From contig NZ_JAMQBK010000024.1 in NCBI RefSeq assembly GCF_023701485.1, positions 1 to 64,000 of the forward strand: a stretch of 64,000 bases of DNA, read 5' to 3'. Shown piece after piece: positions 1 to 9,400 of the stretch. The notes beneath the pieces are model-generated. The model saw nothing but the letters and a program-made list of their open reading frames with translations. It had not been told where the DNA came from and made no database searches. This DNA is from Aporhodopirellula aestuarii. Its GTDB lineage: Bacteria; Planctomycetota; Planctomycetia; Pirellulales; Pirellulaceae. Numbering within the stretch: position 1 is the stretch's first letter; each line of letters starts with the position of its first letter. The translations under genes were made by a program, and so were the position numbers.

Positions 1-142
1 TTACGCCCGTGCCATTCGTGACAGGAAGCTTTTATCTGTATCGGGGCTTGTTTCTCGGGCCTTCCGTGCGGGCGAAGGGGATGGTGGGGTCGTGGGTCAG
101 CCGTCAGTTGTCGTCGCTGAAGCAATGAAGGGTGTGTTTTTC

Positions 143-690
143 ACCACGAAATAGACGAAGGACACAAAAGTGGGGTGTGGTTGTCTCTCGTGTGGTTCGT
201 GGTCGTGAATCGCCTCTGCTTTGCTAGCGAAACGGCGCGAGCCGTCCGGTGTCACGTTTGCAAAGTGACTGTCGCCGCTGAAAGTCCTGGCACCTGTCCT
301 TCTCAGTGGTATATCCGTCGCTGGAGTGATGGTGGGTGTGTTTTTTACCACGAAATAGACGAAGGACACGAAAGTGGGGTGTGGTTGTCTTTCGTGTGGT
401 TCGTGGTCGTGAATCGCCTCTGCGTTGCTAGCGAAACGGCGCGAGCCGTCCGGTGTCACGTTTGCAAAGTGACTGTCGCCGCTGAAAGTCCTGGCACCTG
501 TCCTTCTCAGTGGTATATCCGTCGCTGGAGTGATGGTGGGTGTGTTTTTTACCACGAAATCGACGAAGGACACGAAAGCGGGGTATGTGTTGTCTTTCGT
601 GTGGTTCGTGGTCGTGATTCGCCTCTGCTTTGCTAGCGGAACGGCGCGAGCCGTCCGGTGTCACGTTCGCAAAGTGACTGTGGCGGTAGA
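143..690. repeat. ~204-bp direct tandem repeat, about 2.7 copies
   Basis: Copies begin at 143, 348 and 551 with the word ACCACGAAATAGACGAAGGA or a close variant and then run nearly identically through a CGAGCCGTCCGGTGTCACGTT block. The last copy decays after about 690. Frames left open across the repeat give repetitive artefact translations on both strands and I do not call them genes. The ACCACGAA...GGACACGAAAG word resembles intergenic repeats common in planctomycetes; no function is evident. Confidence 0.85.
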
Positions 691-749
691 TGTTGCTGGA
701 CTGATTCTTTCTCCGTGGGATATCCGCCCAGCAGTTGGTCCGACATGAA

Positions 750-1265
750 TTACCATTTCTTCATTGCGTTGATGTTCTCATGTAAACCGTCGTAATCAGA
801 CACGTTATCGAGAAGTGAAAACACGTTTTCAAGTAAATCGCATTGCGTTTCACGAATCACGGTCTTGATATCCAGAGGAGAGACGCCCGAATCGAGCATC
901 CGTCTTACCGATTTCGCAAACAGGTTCGTTTCCAATTCTTCGGCGGAGAGTGAATGGACGTAGTCTAGCGATTCAGGGGCGTCCAGCTTGCACACAAAGC
1001 TGTTCACAATGCGCAGGAAACTTGTCGTCTCGACATGAGGGCTCCCGTCATTCACTTGTTCTGCGGCCAAGGCCTCAGCAATAGTGTCGGCAATACCGAG
1101 TCCTTTTAACGCCGTTGCGATCTCCGATTGGTCAGTAAATCTCGGCAAGGCTACTCTCCACGTGCAGCAAATCGGGGATGTTGAATTGAGCGGATAACGG
1201 CCCGCGTCACCGAGACTCGTGAACTGAGTATCCATACGAAAAATCGAACCAACGGGCCTCTGCAA
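750..1265 (-). CDS. Hypothetical protein, acidic helical
   Basis: An open frame of 171 codons. From about residue 40 on, it looks like a real soluble helical protein rich in Leu, Asp and Glu, for example around SLSAEELETNLFAKSVRRML. The first ~38 residues look less protein-like, so the true start may be internal, near the PRFTDQSEIA segment. It is followed 18 bp upstream on the same strand by a small membrane protein, so the two may be co-transcribed. No family recognised. Confidence is moderate that it is coding and low on the start. Confidence 0.5.
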   Translation of the reverse strand: MQRPVGSIFRMDTQFTSLGDAGRYPLNSTSPICCTWRVALPRFTDQSEIATALKGLGIADTIAEALAAEQVNDGSPHVETTSFLRIVNSFVCKLDAPESLDYVHSLSAEELETNLFAKSVRRMLDSGVSPLDIKTVIRETQCDLLENVFSLLDNVSDYDGLHENINAMKKW

Positions 1266-1283
1266 GCACGCGATGGTTACGCG

Positions 1284-1694
1284 TCATTGTACCGCGTCGT
1301 CTTCGGTGTTGGGCGAGGAAGAATCGCCACTAGCGTGATCTACATCGAGGCGTTCGACCGGGTCTGTCAGCCACTCAAGTAGCGCTCCGCCTTCGTATGT
1401 TTCGATGCTGATTTTGTCGAATCGACGCAGTTCATCGTGAGCCCGTTCCGATTCCCCTCGGTCAATTGCGTCAATTAACGCGGAGACAAATCGCTTCATC
1501 GCACCAGAGTATCGAATCGAATCGTCGAACGCGACGTGAAGTACGGCAAACCCACCGACCGCGGTGGCGAGTAATAGAGCGGACAATGGCCCACACACGC
1601 GGCGAAGCACAGGCTTGTCCTGGACTTCACCAACGACCCAGAAAGTGAGCAGAAGCAAGAAGATCGCGAGATAGAGAAACGGAATTGCAGTCAC
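1284..1694 (-). CDS. Hypothetical two-TM membrane protein
   Basis: 136 aa from a GTG start. Two hydrophobic helices are visible (about residues 4-22 and 36-54), followed by an acidic soluble tail ending in a Ser/Asp/Glu-rich stretch. This predicts a small inner-membrane protein with its C-terminal domain on one face. AAAAGG lies directly at the start, too close for a good Shine-Dalgarno. It sits just upstream of the 750-1265 gene on the same strand. I recognise no family. Confidence 0.5.
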   Translation of the reverse strand: MTAIPFLYLAIFLLLLTFWVVGEVQDKPVLRRVCGPLSALLLATAVGGFAVLHVAFDDSIRYSGAMKRFVSALIDAIDRGESERAHDELRRFDKISIETYEGGALLEWLTDPVERLDVDHASGDSSSPNTEDDAVQ

Positions 1695-1834
1695 CTTTTA
1701 TGCTCGGAAAAATATTGTCGCGTAACGTCTGCAATCGCCCGGTCGCGACGGGAGATTCTTCATTGCCAAACCGCCCGACTGCCCAACTCGGGTACATTGC
1801 TTAGCTCCGGCGTCTTCTGCATTGGGTATGGGGT

Positions 1835-2025
1835 CTAGCGAATGCTCTCCAGGGCAGCGGCAACGTCGTCATTAACTGTACCTGAGATGCTCGGATCTTG
1901 TGAAAGCATTTGAAGAACCGGAACAGCGACGGTTGCATCGGAACCAAGTTTCGCCAGGGCACTTACCGCGTTACTCGCCAGTTGATCAGAGACCCCATGG
2001 TGGTTTCGCAGCACGCGAGTCTAGG
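1835..2025 (-). pseudogene. HEAT-repeat protein C-terminal remnant
   Basis: Reading the minus strand from about 2025 to a TAG at 1835-1837 gives SDQLASNAVSALAKLGSDA followed by VAVPVLQMLSQDPSI and a final VAAALESIR. This is the spacing and composition of a HEAT/PBS-lyase repeat. The frame is closed by a TAG just upstream, so only the tail of a larger gene survives. It has no start of its own and is likely decayed. Confidence 0.55.
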
Positions 2026-2232
2026 CAGCAATCACTCGGGGATCGGAGATACTAGCAGTCCGCAATTTCATAACCTTGAGGTCAAATCGTACAGAGACAC
2101 GTGAGACCTTTGCCCAGAATCGGACCGCGGAGCGTTCCGGCGACAATCGGATAGTACTTTTTCAGCGACACCCGGAGAGAACTTTGGCCGGCCAGCGTCG
2201 ACGTAAGTCCTTGCCTAGACTGCGGTAAAGCA

Positions 2233-2272
2233 CAAAAAAAGCCGGCGTCAGTCCATGGGACCAACGTCGGCT
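2233..2272 (-). terminator. Hairpin with T-tract on the minus strand
   Basis: A 9-bp stem (2240-2248 with 2264-2272, one G-T pair) encloses a second small stem, GTCC/GGAC. On the minus strand it is followed by seven T residues, the shape of an intrinsic terminator. No minus-strand gene immediately upstream is evident, so it may be a relic or serve an unrecognised transcript. The rest of 2026-2576 holds no gene that I can support. Confidence 0.5.
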
Positions 2273-2576
2273 TGTTCGTTAACCCGGCGGTCGGAGTAAA
2301 CCGATGGGTCCTATTGAAGTTGAGCGAACCGAACTCCTTTCAAAAGGTCTCTCCGCACAAGTTATCCACTAGCGGCATTTGAACCGCCCTCGTCATAAAA
2401 TGTGGTAAACGCTTACTCAAAACAGCCCCCTGCTCCATGGGAGTCGTGGAAGCGACACTCATTACCCGGTATTTTCAAATTTTAAACTTCACCCTTAACT
2501 ATTCAAACTTCCATAGCCGGTCCGCGGCCGCCCACGTAGCACTTTTCGCTGATCCGCATGACCTGGAGAATTGATC

Positions 2577-2846
2577 ATGGCAACGCTTTCCTTGCGAATG
2601 CGAGATGACCTAAAAGCAAAGGCGCAAGAGTTGGCCAGCAAACAGGGCGTTTCGTTAAACAGCTACATCAACGCAACACTTGCAGCCACGATCGCTCAAT
2701 CCGAAACGCTCGCGATGATGGGCGACCGGCTGAGCAATGTCGATCGGGAAAAGTTGCATGCACGAGTGCTGAAGTTCATGTCCAAGACCCAAACCGGAAC
2801 CGAGCCGACTCCAGCCGAGATTGAGCGAGCAGTCTCGGGAGAGTAA
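2577..2846 (+). CDS. Ribbon-helix-helix (HicB/CopG-type) antitoxin-like protein
   Basis: 89 aa. The N-terminus MATLSLRMRDDLKAKAQELA then SLNSYINATLAATI is a short beta strand plus two helices, the ribbon-helix-helix DNA-binding fold used by HicB-, CopG- and ParD-like antitoxins and small repressors. I chose ATG 2577 over the in-frame TTG at 2571 because GGAG at 2565-2568 is well spaced from it. The C-terminal half is a charged helix that could bind a toxin. No toxin gene is visible on either side, so it appears to be an orphan, or a free regulator. Confidence 0.7.
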   Translation: MATLSLRMRDDLKAKAQELASKQGVSLNSYINATLAATIAQSETLAMMGDRLSNVDREKLHARVLKFMSKTQTGTEPTPAEIERAVSGE

Positions 2847-2950
2847 ACGGCTTGAGATAGTGGGGGCCCGCTCACCACGCGACACTCCGACTTCATAACC
2901 CGGAAATCGCAATCCACATCTTTCACCCTTCACTCTTCAAACTTCCCTCA

Positions 2951-3346
2951 ATGACCTGGCGAGACTGGTACGACGCCCTCGATAAACCGGCTTGGACGCC
3001 CGAGCCGTCGACCATCGGTCTGATCTGGCAACTCCTCTACCCGATCATCCTGGTCACATTCGGCTATGTCTTCTACCGAGTCGCCCGCAAGCAGATCCCG
3101 TGGCCGGTCGCGATTCCCTTCGCCATCAACCTGATCGCCAACATCGCGTTCACTCCGATCCAGTTCGGCCTGCGAAACCTCCCGCTCGCCGCCCTCGACA
3201 TCGCCATCGTCTGGATTACGATCCTCTGGGCCATGAAAGCCATCTGGCCCCATCATCGCTGGATCACCTTCGCCCAGATCCCGTACCTGATCTGGGTCAC
3301 GATCGCGAGCGTCCTGCAGTTCTCGATCACCTGGAACAACTGGTGA
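2951..3346 (+). CDS. tspO: TspO/MBR family tryptophan-rich membrane protein
   Basis: 131 aa, five predicted membrane helices and many Trp residues. The N-terminal KPAWTPEPSTIGLIW and the NLIANIAFTPIQFGLRN segment match the TspO/peripheral benzodiazepine receptor family. These proteins bind porphyrins and related tetrapyrroles in the membrane and act as stress sensors. It is shorter than typical members (about 150-160 aa), mostly at the termini. It is followed by a SOUL haem-binding gene, which suggests a tetrapyrrole theme. The leader contains a TTCAAACTTCCCTCA word shared with other spacers of this window. Confidence 0.9.
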   Translation: MTWRDWYDALDKPAWTPEPSTIGLIWQLLYPIILVTFGYVFYRVARKQIPWPVAIPFAINLIANIAFTPIQFGLRNLPLAALDIAIVWITILWAMKAIWPHHRWITFAQIPYLIWVTIASVLQFSITWNNW

Positions 3347-3463
3347 AGTCACCGATTTGGCGTTAGCTCCGGTTTCTACTCGCCTCCTTGTCAGACACCT
3401 ATCCTTCTATGGTGGACGGTCCGATTTCCGGATCGTCGCTGCGGGTTTTCGTTGGGTGAATGG

Positions 3464-4075
3464 ATGATGCGTAAACGAATGGTGTATTTCTTCAGTGTCG
3501 CGGTATTGGTCGCGATCGGGGTGTTTGTGTTCAACAAGACCACTCGAGCCGGCTACGAGTCAGCCGAATACAAGGTCATCGAATCCGACGGCAACTTTGA
3601 AGTCCGCGAATACCCCGACCTGATGCTGGTTGCCACGTCCACCAAGATCGACGCCCAAGGTCGCGACGGCAGTTTCATGAAACTGTTCCGCTACATCTCG
3701 GGCGCGAACGAGTCCGAGCAGAAGATCTCCATGACGACGCCAGTGTTCATGGAAAATGACAAAGCGGATTCGGAAGTCCAAATGGGATTCGTGATGCCGA
3801 AAGAAATCGCCGTCGAAGGCGTGCCATCGCCCACCGGTGCCGATGTCGACGTTCGCAAACGGGCCGGCGGCCGATTCGCAGTCCTCCGATTCTCCGGCCG
3901 ACTCAACAAGAAGCTCGCCAAAGAATCCGAGACCAAGCTCCGAACCTGGATGGAATCGAAAGGCCTCGCTGCCGACGAATCTCCTGAAGCCAGTGGTGTT
4001 GAATCCGCATCCTACGATCCGCCCTTCACACCTGGCCCACTGCGTCGAAACGAAGTTTTGATCCGGTTGAAGTAA
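3464..4075 (+). CDS. SOUL family haem-binding protein
   Basis: About 203 aa. An N-terminal hydrophobic segment (about residues 6-22) anchors or exports it. The following YESAEYKVIESDGNFEVREY is the hallmark start of the SOUL/HBP domain, and ISMTTPVFME is the second conserved block. SOUL proteins bind haem or related tetrapyrroles. ATG 3464 or 3467 is preferred to the upstream TTG at 3452. It lies downstream of tspO, and a DCC protein gene follows 3 bp after its stop, so at least these two are co-transcribed. Confidence 0.88.
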   Translation: MMRKRMVYFFSVAVLVAIGVFVFNKTTRAGYESAEYKVIESDGNFEVREYPDLMLVATSTKIDAQGRDGSFMKLFRYISGANESEQKISMTTPVFMENDKADSEVQMGFVMPKEIAVEGVPSPTGADVDVRKRAGGRFAVLRFSGRLNKKLAKESETKLRTWMESKGLAADESPEASGVESASYDPPFTPGPLRRNEVLIRLK

Positions 4076-4078
4076 TTC

Positions 4079-4477
4079 ATGAGCAACCACCCCTCAGCCG
4101 CCGGCCAAACCGTCGAAGTCTTCTACGATGGCGAGTGCCCACTGTGCCTGCGTGAAATCAAGCTGCTGAAATGGCTCGATCGCAAAGACCGCATCCAGTT
4201 CACCGACATCGCAGCGGACTATTTCAACGCGACAGAATACGAAAAGACGCCCGCGCAGTTCATGGATGAAATCCACGGTCGATTTCCTGACGGCCAGTGG
4301 ATCATCGGTGTCGAAGTCTTCCGCCAACTCTACTCGGCCGTCGGCTTCGGCTTACTGGTCTGGCCAACCCGCCTACCCGGCATCTCGCACGCCCTCAACT
4401 TCGGCTACCAAGTCTTCGCCAAGAACCGCCTTCGCCTCACCGGCCGCTGCACGAAAGAGACTTGCGAAATCGGCTGA
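4079..4477 (+). CDS. DCC family thiol-disulfide oxidoreductase-like protein (DUF393)
   Basis: 132 aa. Residues ~10-23 read [12 protein letters not shown]: the YDGxCPLC motif with its CxxC pair defines the DCC/DUF393 family, which has a thioredoxin-like fold and is predicted to carry out thiol-disulfide exchange. The rest of the protein matches normal family length. It starts 3 bp after the SOUL gene stop, implying translational coupling. Its substrate is unknown; the link with SOUL and TspO suggests redox or haem-related stress. Confidence 0.88.
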   Translation: MSNHPSAAGQTVEVFYDGECPLCLREIKLLKWLDRKDRIQFTDIAADYFNATEYEKTPAQFMDEIHGRFPDGQWIIGVEVFRQLYSAVGFGLLVWPTRLPGISHALNFGYQVFAKNRLRLTGRCTKETCEIG

Positions 4478-4566
4478 GGTTCTGCAAATCATTGGCGACG
4501 ATGCGAACCGAGGTGAACGCAGCGTGTCTGAACTCGTTGTGAGTTCAAGCACATGTGGAGAAATTG

Positions 4567-4824
4567 ATGAGCAGTGTAGAAGAAGATCGGTACGGGTTTA
4601 TTGCTCAGTTCCGTGGATCGACCGACGACGAGCTGATTTCCGTTTTCAACTCCCAAGTTGGCATCAACGCCTGGGTGACCGCTCGAGCACACTATCTATC
4701 CGCTCTTTGTCTGGAGATGTTAAGCAGGGACTTCGATTTCAGCCTGATTGCTGACGAAGGAGGCCTCAAGCTCAAGAGGCGAGTTCAACGTATTGGAAAC
4801 CATCTCGAATACGTCGATGGCTGA
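4567..4824 (+). CDS. Hypothetical protein
   Basis: 85 aa if started at ATG 4567, which is preceded by GGAG at 4556-4559. The in-frame GTG at 4555 overlaps that site and is less likely. The protein is soluble, mixed charge and probably helical, with no motif that I recognise. It ends 14 bp before the stop of the convergent left defence operon, so it could be unrelated cargo at the island edge. Confidence 0.55.
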   Translation: MSSVEEDRYGFIAQFRGSTDDELISVFNSQVGINAWVTARAHYLSALCLEMLSRDFDFSLIADEGGLKLKRRVQRIGNHLEYVDG

Positions 4825-4838
4825 AGTCCGGCTGAGCT

Positions 4839-5141
4839 TCAGCCGTTACGCCGACTCACCATTGCCTCGATCGCACGAATTCCATTCTCCATCTTTGTTC
4901 GTGCCGACACATTCGCCGAGTGAACTTTCACCGATGGTGGAACGAAGCCGTGCAAGGCCACCTGTTCTTCGATCCAAAGGACAACGTCGTAACCCGTGCC
5001 GCGATCGTCATCGCCAAGATCGTGATCCAGGCTGATGTCGGTGACCGTGCCGGTCTTCAACAACTCGATGGCTTCATCGGGCCAATAGACGCGGTGCCAA
5101 CCATCAGGCGTCGTTCGTTCATCGTCGAGATAGACTTTCAT
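4839..5141 (-). CDS. Cyclic-phosphate processing receiver (cPPRec) domain protein
   Basis: 100 aa. MKVYLDDERTTPDGW, then ISLDHDLGDDDRGTGYDVV and a final KVHSANVSARTKM block match the small receiver-like domain named cREC/cPPRec, predicted from comparative genomics to act on cyclic phosphates such as RNA 2',3'-cyclic ends. The acidic pair near the N-terminus and DHD are the candidate active residues. I chose ATG 5141: its ATGA overlaps the stop of the phosphatase gene (stop 5138-5140), so translation is coupled. The longer frame up to 5285 is the shadow of that gene. It is the last gene of the left operon and ties RNA end repair to the island. Confidence 0.8.
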   Translation of the reverse strand: MKVYLDDERTTPDGWHRVYWPDEAIELLKTGTVTDISLDHDLGDDDRGTGYDVVLWIEEQVALHGFVPPSVKVHSANVSARTKMENGIRAIEAMVSRRNG

Positions 5142-6067
5142 TCGGTATCGACCCAATGAAACTTGTCGGCACTCAGTTCCGACTCGCCATCCCAGCGGTA
5201 GGCAACCAACTTGCCGCCCTTCGCCACGCTGTAGTCTGTGCAAGCCACGTTGGCCGCCAGTGGCGTCGGCGTACCGGTTAGCCAATAGTGGCCCACAAAC
5301 ACCGGCACTGCGTCACGGGGGTAAACGTCAACGGTCGCCAGATCGCCAGGGGCAATCTGAACATCAGGCACTTCGTCGCTGCCCAGGTGATGCTGACGAT
5401 AGGTGCGTCCAGTACCGTCCTCATACCATTTGATCCGAACCGAGTCTCTCCGATGTCCAGCCTTGTCAACAATTGAGTGTCCATCTGGCATCTGCAACTC
5501 TGGACCTTTCAATACATTCTCGATCGCGTCGTTCAAATCACTGCCGGCATCTTCCGACATCGCTAGAACTTTAGGCGTGAATCTGCCCGCGTCGGCCAAT
5601 GCGTCGTTGATGCACTCGATATCCCGTGTCTGCCACGACGCATGAGCCACACGAATCCCACCGATCTCAATCGCAACCGGCAGCGTTCTAAACCAAGCAA
5701 TCGCATCCGCCAATTCACTCGGCGACAACTGATCCAGCGTCGCCCTGTGCTGCTTCAAGTTCTTTTCCGAATGAGGCCGAAACCATTCGTCCTGCTTCCC
5801 CGGCCGCGGAGTATGAAACGCAATCGCGTTGTATTCATGATTCCCCATCACCGCCAAGGCGTCCCCCGCAGCCACCATCGCCCTAGCGATGTCGACGACT
5901 TTTCCGATTGCTGAACCGCGATCTACGAAGTCGCCAACGAAAATGACTTTCCGATCCGAATGGCGGTAGCCTTGGCCATGCCGTCGATACCCCAGGTTTT
6001 CCAGCAATGAGACAAGCTCATCCGCGTGCCCGTGGATGTCACCGATGATGTCGAATGAATCTTGCAT
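5138..6067 (-). CDS. PrpE-like metallophosphoesterase
   Basis: 309 aa. The calcineurin-like motifs appear in order: GDIHGH, GDFVDRG, GNHEYN, then VAHASW and GHYWLTG. This is the PrpE/ApaH-type layout of a two-metal phosphatase that hydrolyses dinucleoside polyphosphates or phosphoproteins. ATG 6067 gives the usual family start (QDSFDIIGDIHGH). A TTG at 6106, overlapping the S24 gene stop as TTGA, is the alternative. It is coupled to the S24 gene upstream and to cPPRec downstream by overlaps, so it belongs to the defence operon rather than being a stray housekeeping gene. Confidence 0.85.
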   Translation of the reverse strand: MQDSFDIIGDIHGHADELVSLLENLGYRRHGQGYRHSDRKVIFVGDFVDRGSAIGKVVDIARAMVAAGDALAVMGNHEYNAIAFHTPRPGKQDEWFRPHSEKNLKQHRATLDQLSPSELADAIAWFRTLPVAIEIGGIRVAHASWQTRDIECINDALADAGRFTPKVLAMSEDAGSDLNDAIENVLKGPELQMPDGHSIVDKAGHRRDSVRIKWYEDGTGRTYRQHHLGSDEVPDVQIAPGDLATVDVYPRDAVPVFVGHYWLTGTPTPLAANVACTDYSVAKGGKLVAYRWDGESELSADKFHWVDTE

Positions 6068-6102
6068 TTCCAGTTTCAGTTCGTATTCAGGAAGTGGCGA
6101 TT

Positions 6103-6456
6103 TCAATCAATCAAGCAAACGAATTCACCGATGATCCTCAAGTCGTTTGCCTGTTCAGGTGAAACTTGGATGGGTTTGTATTCCTCGTTGAGCGGTTGGA
6201 GCTCGATGGTTTCGTGCTGCCATCCGTCCTCCGTCACTCGCTTGTTGGAGTGATAACGTTTGACCGTGTAGCGGCCGCCGTCTTCTGGATCTGTGTGCGT
6301 ATTGACTTGAACCAATATCAATTTCCCATCGCGTGAACCAGGCGTGATAGGGCGAAAAAGGCACCAAGAATCGCCCGGTATCTTCGGCTCCATGGAGTGC
6401 CCAGTGACGCGAGCGGCAAACATTCCTTCAGATAAGGTGTTGTGCAGAGCTCTCAC
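6103..6456 (-). CDS. LexA-like S24 peptidase domain protein without a DNA-binding domain
   Basis: 117 aa. FAARVTGHSMEP carries the nucleophile (Ser21), GDSWCLFRP follows, and YTVKRYH carries the general-base Lys66: together the Ser-Lys dyad of the S24/LexA peptidase fold. There is no helix-turn-helix, so it is not a repressor by itself. It starts in ATGA overlap with the stop of the giant helicase gene (6453-6456), so the two are translated together. Helicases of the HIT-PLD-DUF3427 type often have such a peptidase as partner or fused tail; the target is unknown. Confidence 0.85.
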   Translation of the reverse strand: MRALHNTLSEGMFAARVTGHSMEPKIPGDSWCLFRPITPGSRDGKLILVQVNTHTDPEDGGRYTVKRYHSNKRVTEDGWQHETIELQPLNEEYKPIQVSPEQANDLRIIGEFVCLID

Positions 6457-9400
6457 TGCGAACCCTTAGTCTTTGCCGGCACATCCAAAATGCTTCGCAG
6501 CTCTTCCGGCACTGGTTCGCGAAGGCTCCACGTAATGGAAATCGGTTTCTCGCCCTCCCAGCTCTCGAAATCTACGGGTCCGCAGTAGACGAAGGGAGCT
6601 GCCTTCCCGTCGAGTACTTTGAGCTTGCGGATGAACAGGTGGATTTCGAAGCCTTCGGCTTTTGCGTTTTTGATGATCCGTCCGTGCTTGCTGTCTTGCT
6701 TCGTCCTGTTCTGACTCTGCCACTGAAATCGGCCCTCCGATAGAAAATGATCTTCGTACCGGTGGTCTTTGTTGAGACCGCCCTTATCGAGCGTTACCAG
6801 AAGAAACACGTGCCCGCCGGCAACGACAAAACCCTGGTTCCAGATCGCTGTGCTGAACGACAGCCCGAATAACGGCGCGATATCTTCTCGCATGTAGTGA
6901 CGCCAGGTCTCCGCTGTCGACGCATGCTTGTACGATGACGATGGTTCCATGATGAGTCCATCGCCTGCAGGTTCGAATCGCACTTCGTATCGTGTTCCGG
7001 GACGCCCCGCATCCGGACCGAACCACTCTTGCACAATTTCTGTTAGTACGTTGTTGTCCGTGCTATGGTCTTCGCGAATGACGTTGATAAACTCTTTCTT
7101 AAAGTTTGCGACATAGGAGTTTCCGTTCGCCAAAATTTCGACCCAGTCAGATGGAATGCCTGACGTCTTCTTGCGATCCGGCAACTTCAATATCGCCCCA
7201 CCACTTTTGTTTTGCAGGATGCGACATACAAACTGATTGGGTTCCGCCGATTCATGATCTCGATCCAGGTATTCTGCAAGCCTCCAATCCACGATTTCGC
7301 GTACCAAATCCTGGAATTGGCCTCTCGACGATTCCGTTACAGAGATTTCAGAAGAGAATTGCGAGTCCTCGTAGCGGAAATACGCATTGCCGCCGGTTCC
7401 TTTCCCGCCACACCATGCCTCAATTGGGTTCTTCTCGATGAGCGTTTTTAATCGCGATACGTCATCGAGACTGTCTCCGACGTCTGCACGAAGCGTCTGG
7501 CTGCGCCTTGCAATGCGCTGAAACTCAGCCGTCAATTCCTTGATTCCGATTTTCCCTGGCATCGCATCTTGATTGAGCATCGACAAGAGCGTCAACATTT
7601 TGAAGCTCTTGGTCATGGGCGTCGATTCGAGAGTATCAAGAAAGTTCCCGGCGGACTCCAACGCGTTGGTTTCTCCGTCATCAAGATCGCCCATGGACCG
7701 AAGAAACTTCGTCCAAGAACCGTGCGTCTTTCGCACTGACCGCGGATTGTATCCCGAGTGGTACAACTCCACGGCAGTCGGCCGCGTTCCGTGACGTTCG
7801 CGGAAATCATCGTAGAACGCCAATATCGCATCATCTGAAGGGCGAATCCGAAGTAGCGACTTGATGATATCAATCGCCTCCAGGTCATAAGTGATCTCGC
7901 AACCTTCGGGCAGATCCGCCCGCCCCTGCTGGAGTAGTCGCATCGCCGCCGAGATTTCAGAATCCGAACCTCCTGTTCCAAACACGGGCGCCAGAAGAGA
8001 TCTCACCTTTAGCAAGAATGCCCGGTGGTTTCCAATGTAGTCGATGACCTGAAGATTCTTCTTTCCTTCGGCACGCCGCAGTCCACGACCAAACTGCTGC
8101 AACCAAATGATGCTCGATTCGGTCGGACGCAGCATTAGAACGGTGTCGATGTTGGGCATGTCCAATCCCTCGTTGAACATGTCCACGGCGAACAGAATGT
8201 CTAGTTCGCCTTCTGCCAGAGCTTCTAACGCCGAGGCACGAGGCGCCGATCGCGCTCCCGAATGAACTGCGACGGCGCGAACTCCGTTCTGGACGAAGAA
8301 ATCGGCCATGAAATCTGCGTGGCGCTGTGAGCAACAGAACCCTAGCGTTCGTTTACCACCGCGTTCCCAGTACTGCTCCAGAGCATTCTCGGCCCGTTGG
8401 TTCGTAGCGACGGCATTCGTGAGTGCCTCTTCGTCGAACCGGCTACTGCGCCAAGGAATATTTGCATAGTCGACCTCATCCGGAACACCGAAATACCGGA
8501 AGGGGCAGAGAAGGCCAGCTTCAATCCCCGCCACAAGATCCTTGCGATAGACGAGATTTTCTTGGCAAAGAGCCAAAAGATCGCCGCCGTCCATCCGCTC
8601 TGGAGTTGCGGTCAATCCTAGTAGAAAACGAGGTGTGAAGTAGTCAATCAGTCGGCGATAGGTTCGGGCGGCGGCGTGGTGAAATTCATCGACGATGATG
8701 TAGTCAAATCTTTCGCGTTCGAACTGTTCAAGGTGCTGAATTCGCCCCAGCGTTTGGATTGACGCGAAGAGGACATCCGCTTCAGGTGCTTTCTCTTTCC
8801 CTGTGTAGAAACCAAGTCTCGCTTGGGGCCGAATCCGCCGAAACGTCTGCATCGCTTGGGTCAGAATCTCTTCCCGGTGGGCGACAAATAGAACATTCTG
8901 GAACTCATCGGACGCCGAATCAAAGGCGGCAAGCCAGGTCTTTCCAAGTCCGGTGGCGAGGACTACCAGTCCCGCTTCATTTCCAGCTCGTCGTGTCGCG
9001 CTCAGCGCTGCCAAGGCCTCTTCCTGAATTGCGTGTGGTTTAGGCGGTGGCTCGGGCGATTCCTCCACGACCTCGACAACACGTCGCGTGGTGACCTCGA
9101 CTCGCCGTGATCGATATGAGTCGATCCAGTCCGGGTCGACAACTCGCGTCATCGGATGGGTGAATAGATCGCCAAACGCGTTCGCGACCTCGGCGAACCC
9201 TCGATCCGCGTCGGCGCGGAGCACTCGATAGTTCCACTCGACACCGCCACGAAGGGCCGGCATTGTCAGGTTGGAACTGCCAACAAATGCGGTGCCTTGG
9301 TCTTCACCGTCGTAGAAAATGTAGGCCTTCGGATGAAACGACGTATTTGTCGCCTCAAAAACTCTTAGCTGGAGATCGTCACCGAGGTCCAGAAGCTCAA

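Noticed and set aside
97-664. Long open frames on both strands across the 204-bp repeat
   Set aside because: They only reflect the repeat having no stops in those frames; the translations repeat themselves and resemble nothing.
143-690. CRISPR array
   Set aside because: Units are ~204 bp and uniform, with no short repeats separated by unique spacers and no cas genes.
2948-3366. Open frames opposite and offset to tspO
   Set aside because: Compositional shadows of the TspO gene: Asp/Arg- and Pro/His/Arg-rich with no protein-like pattern.
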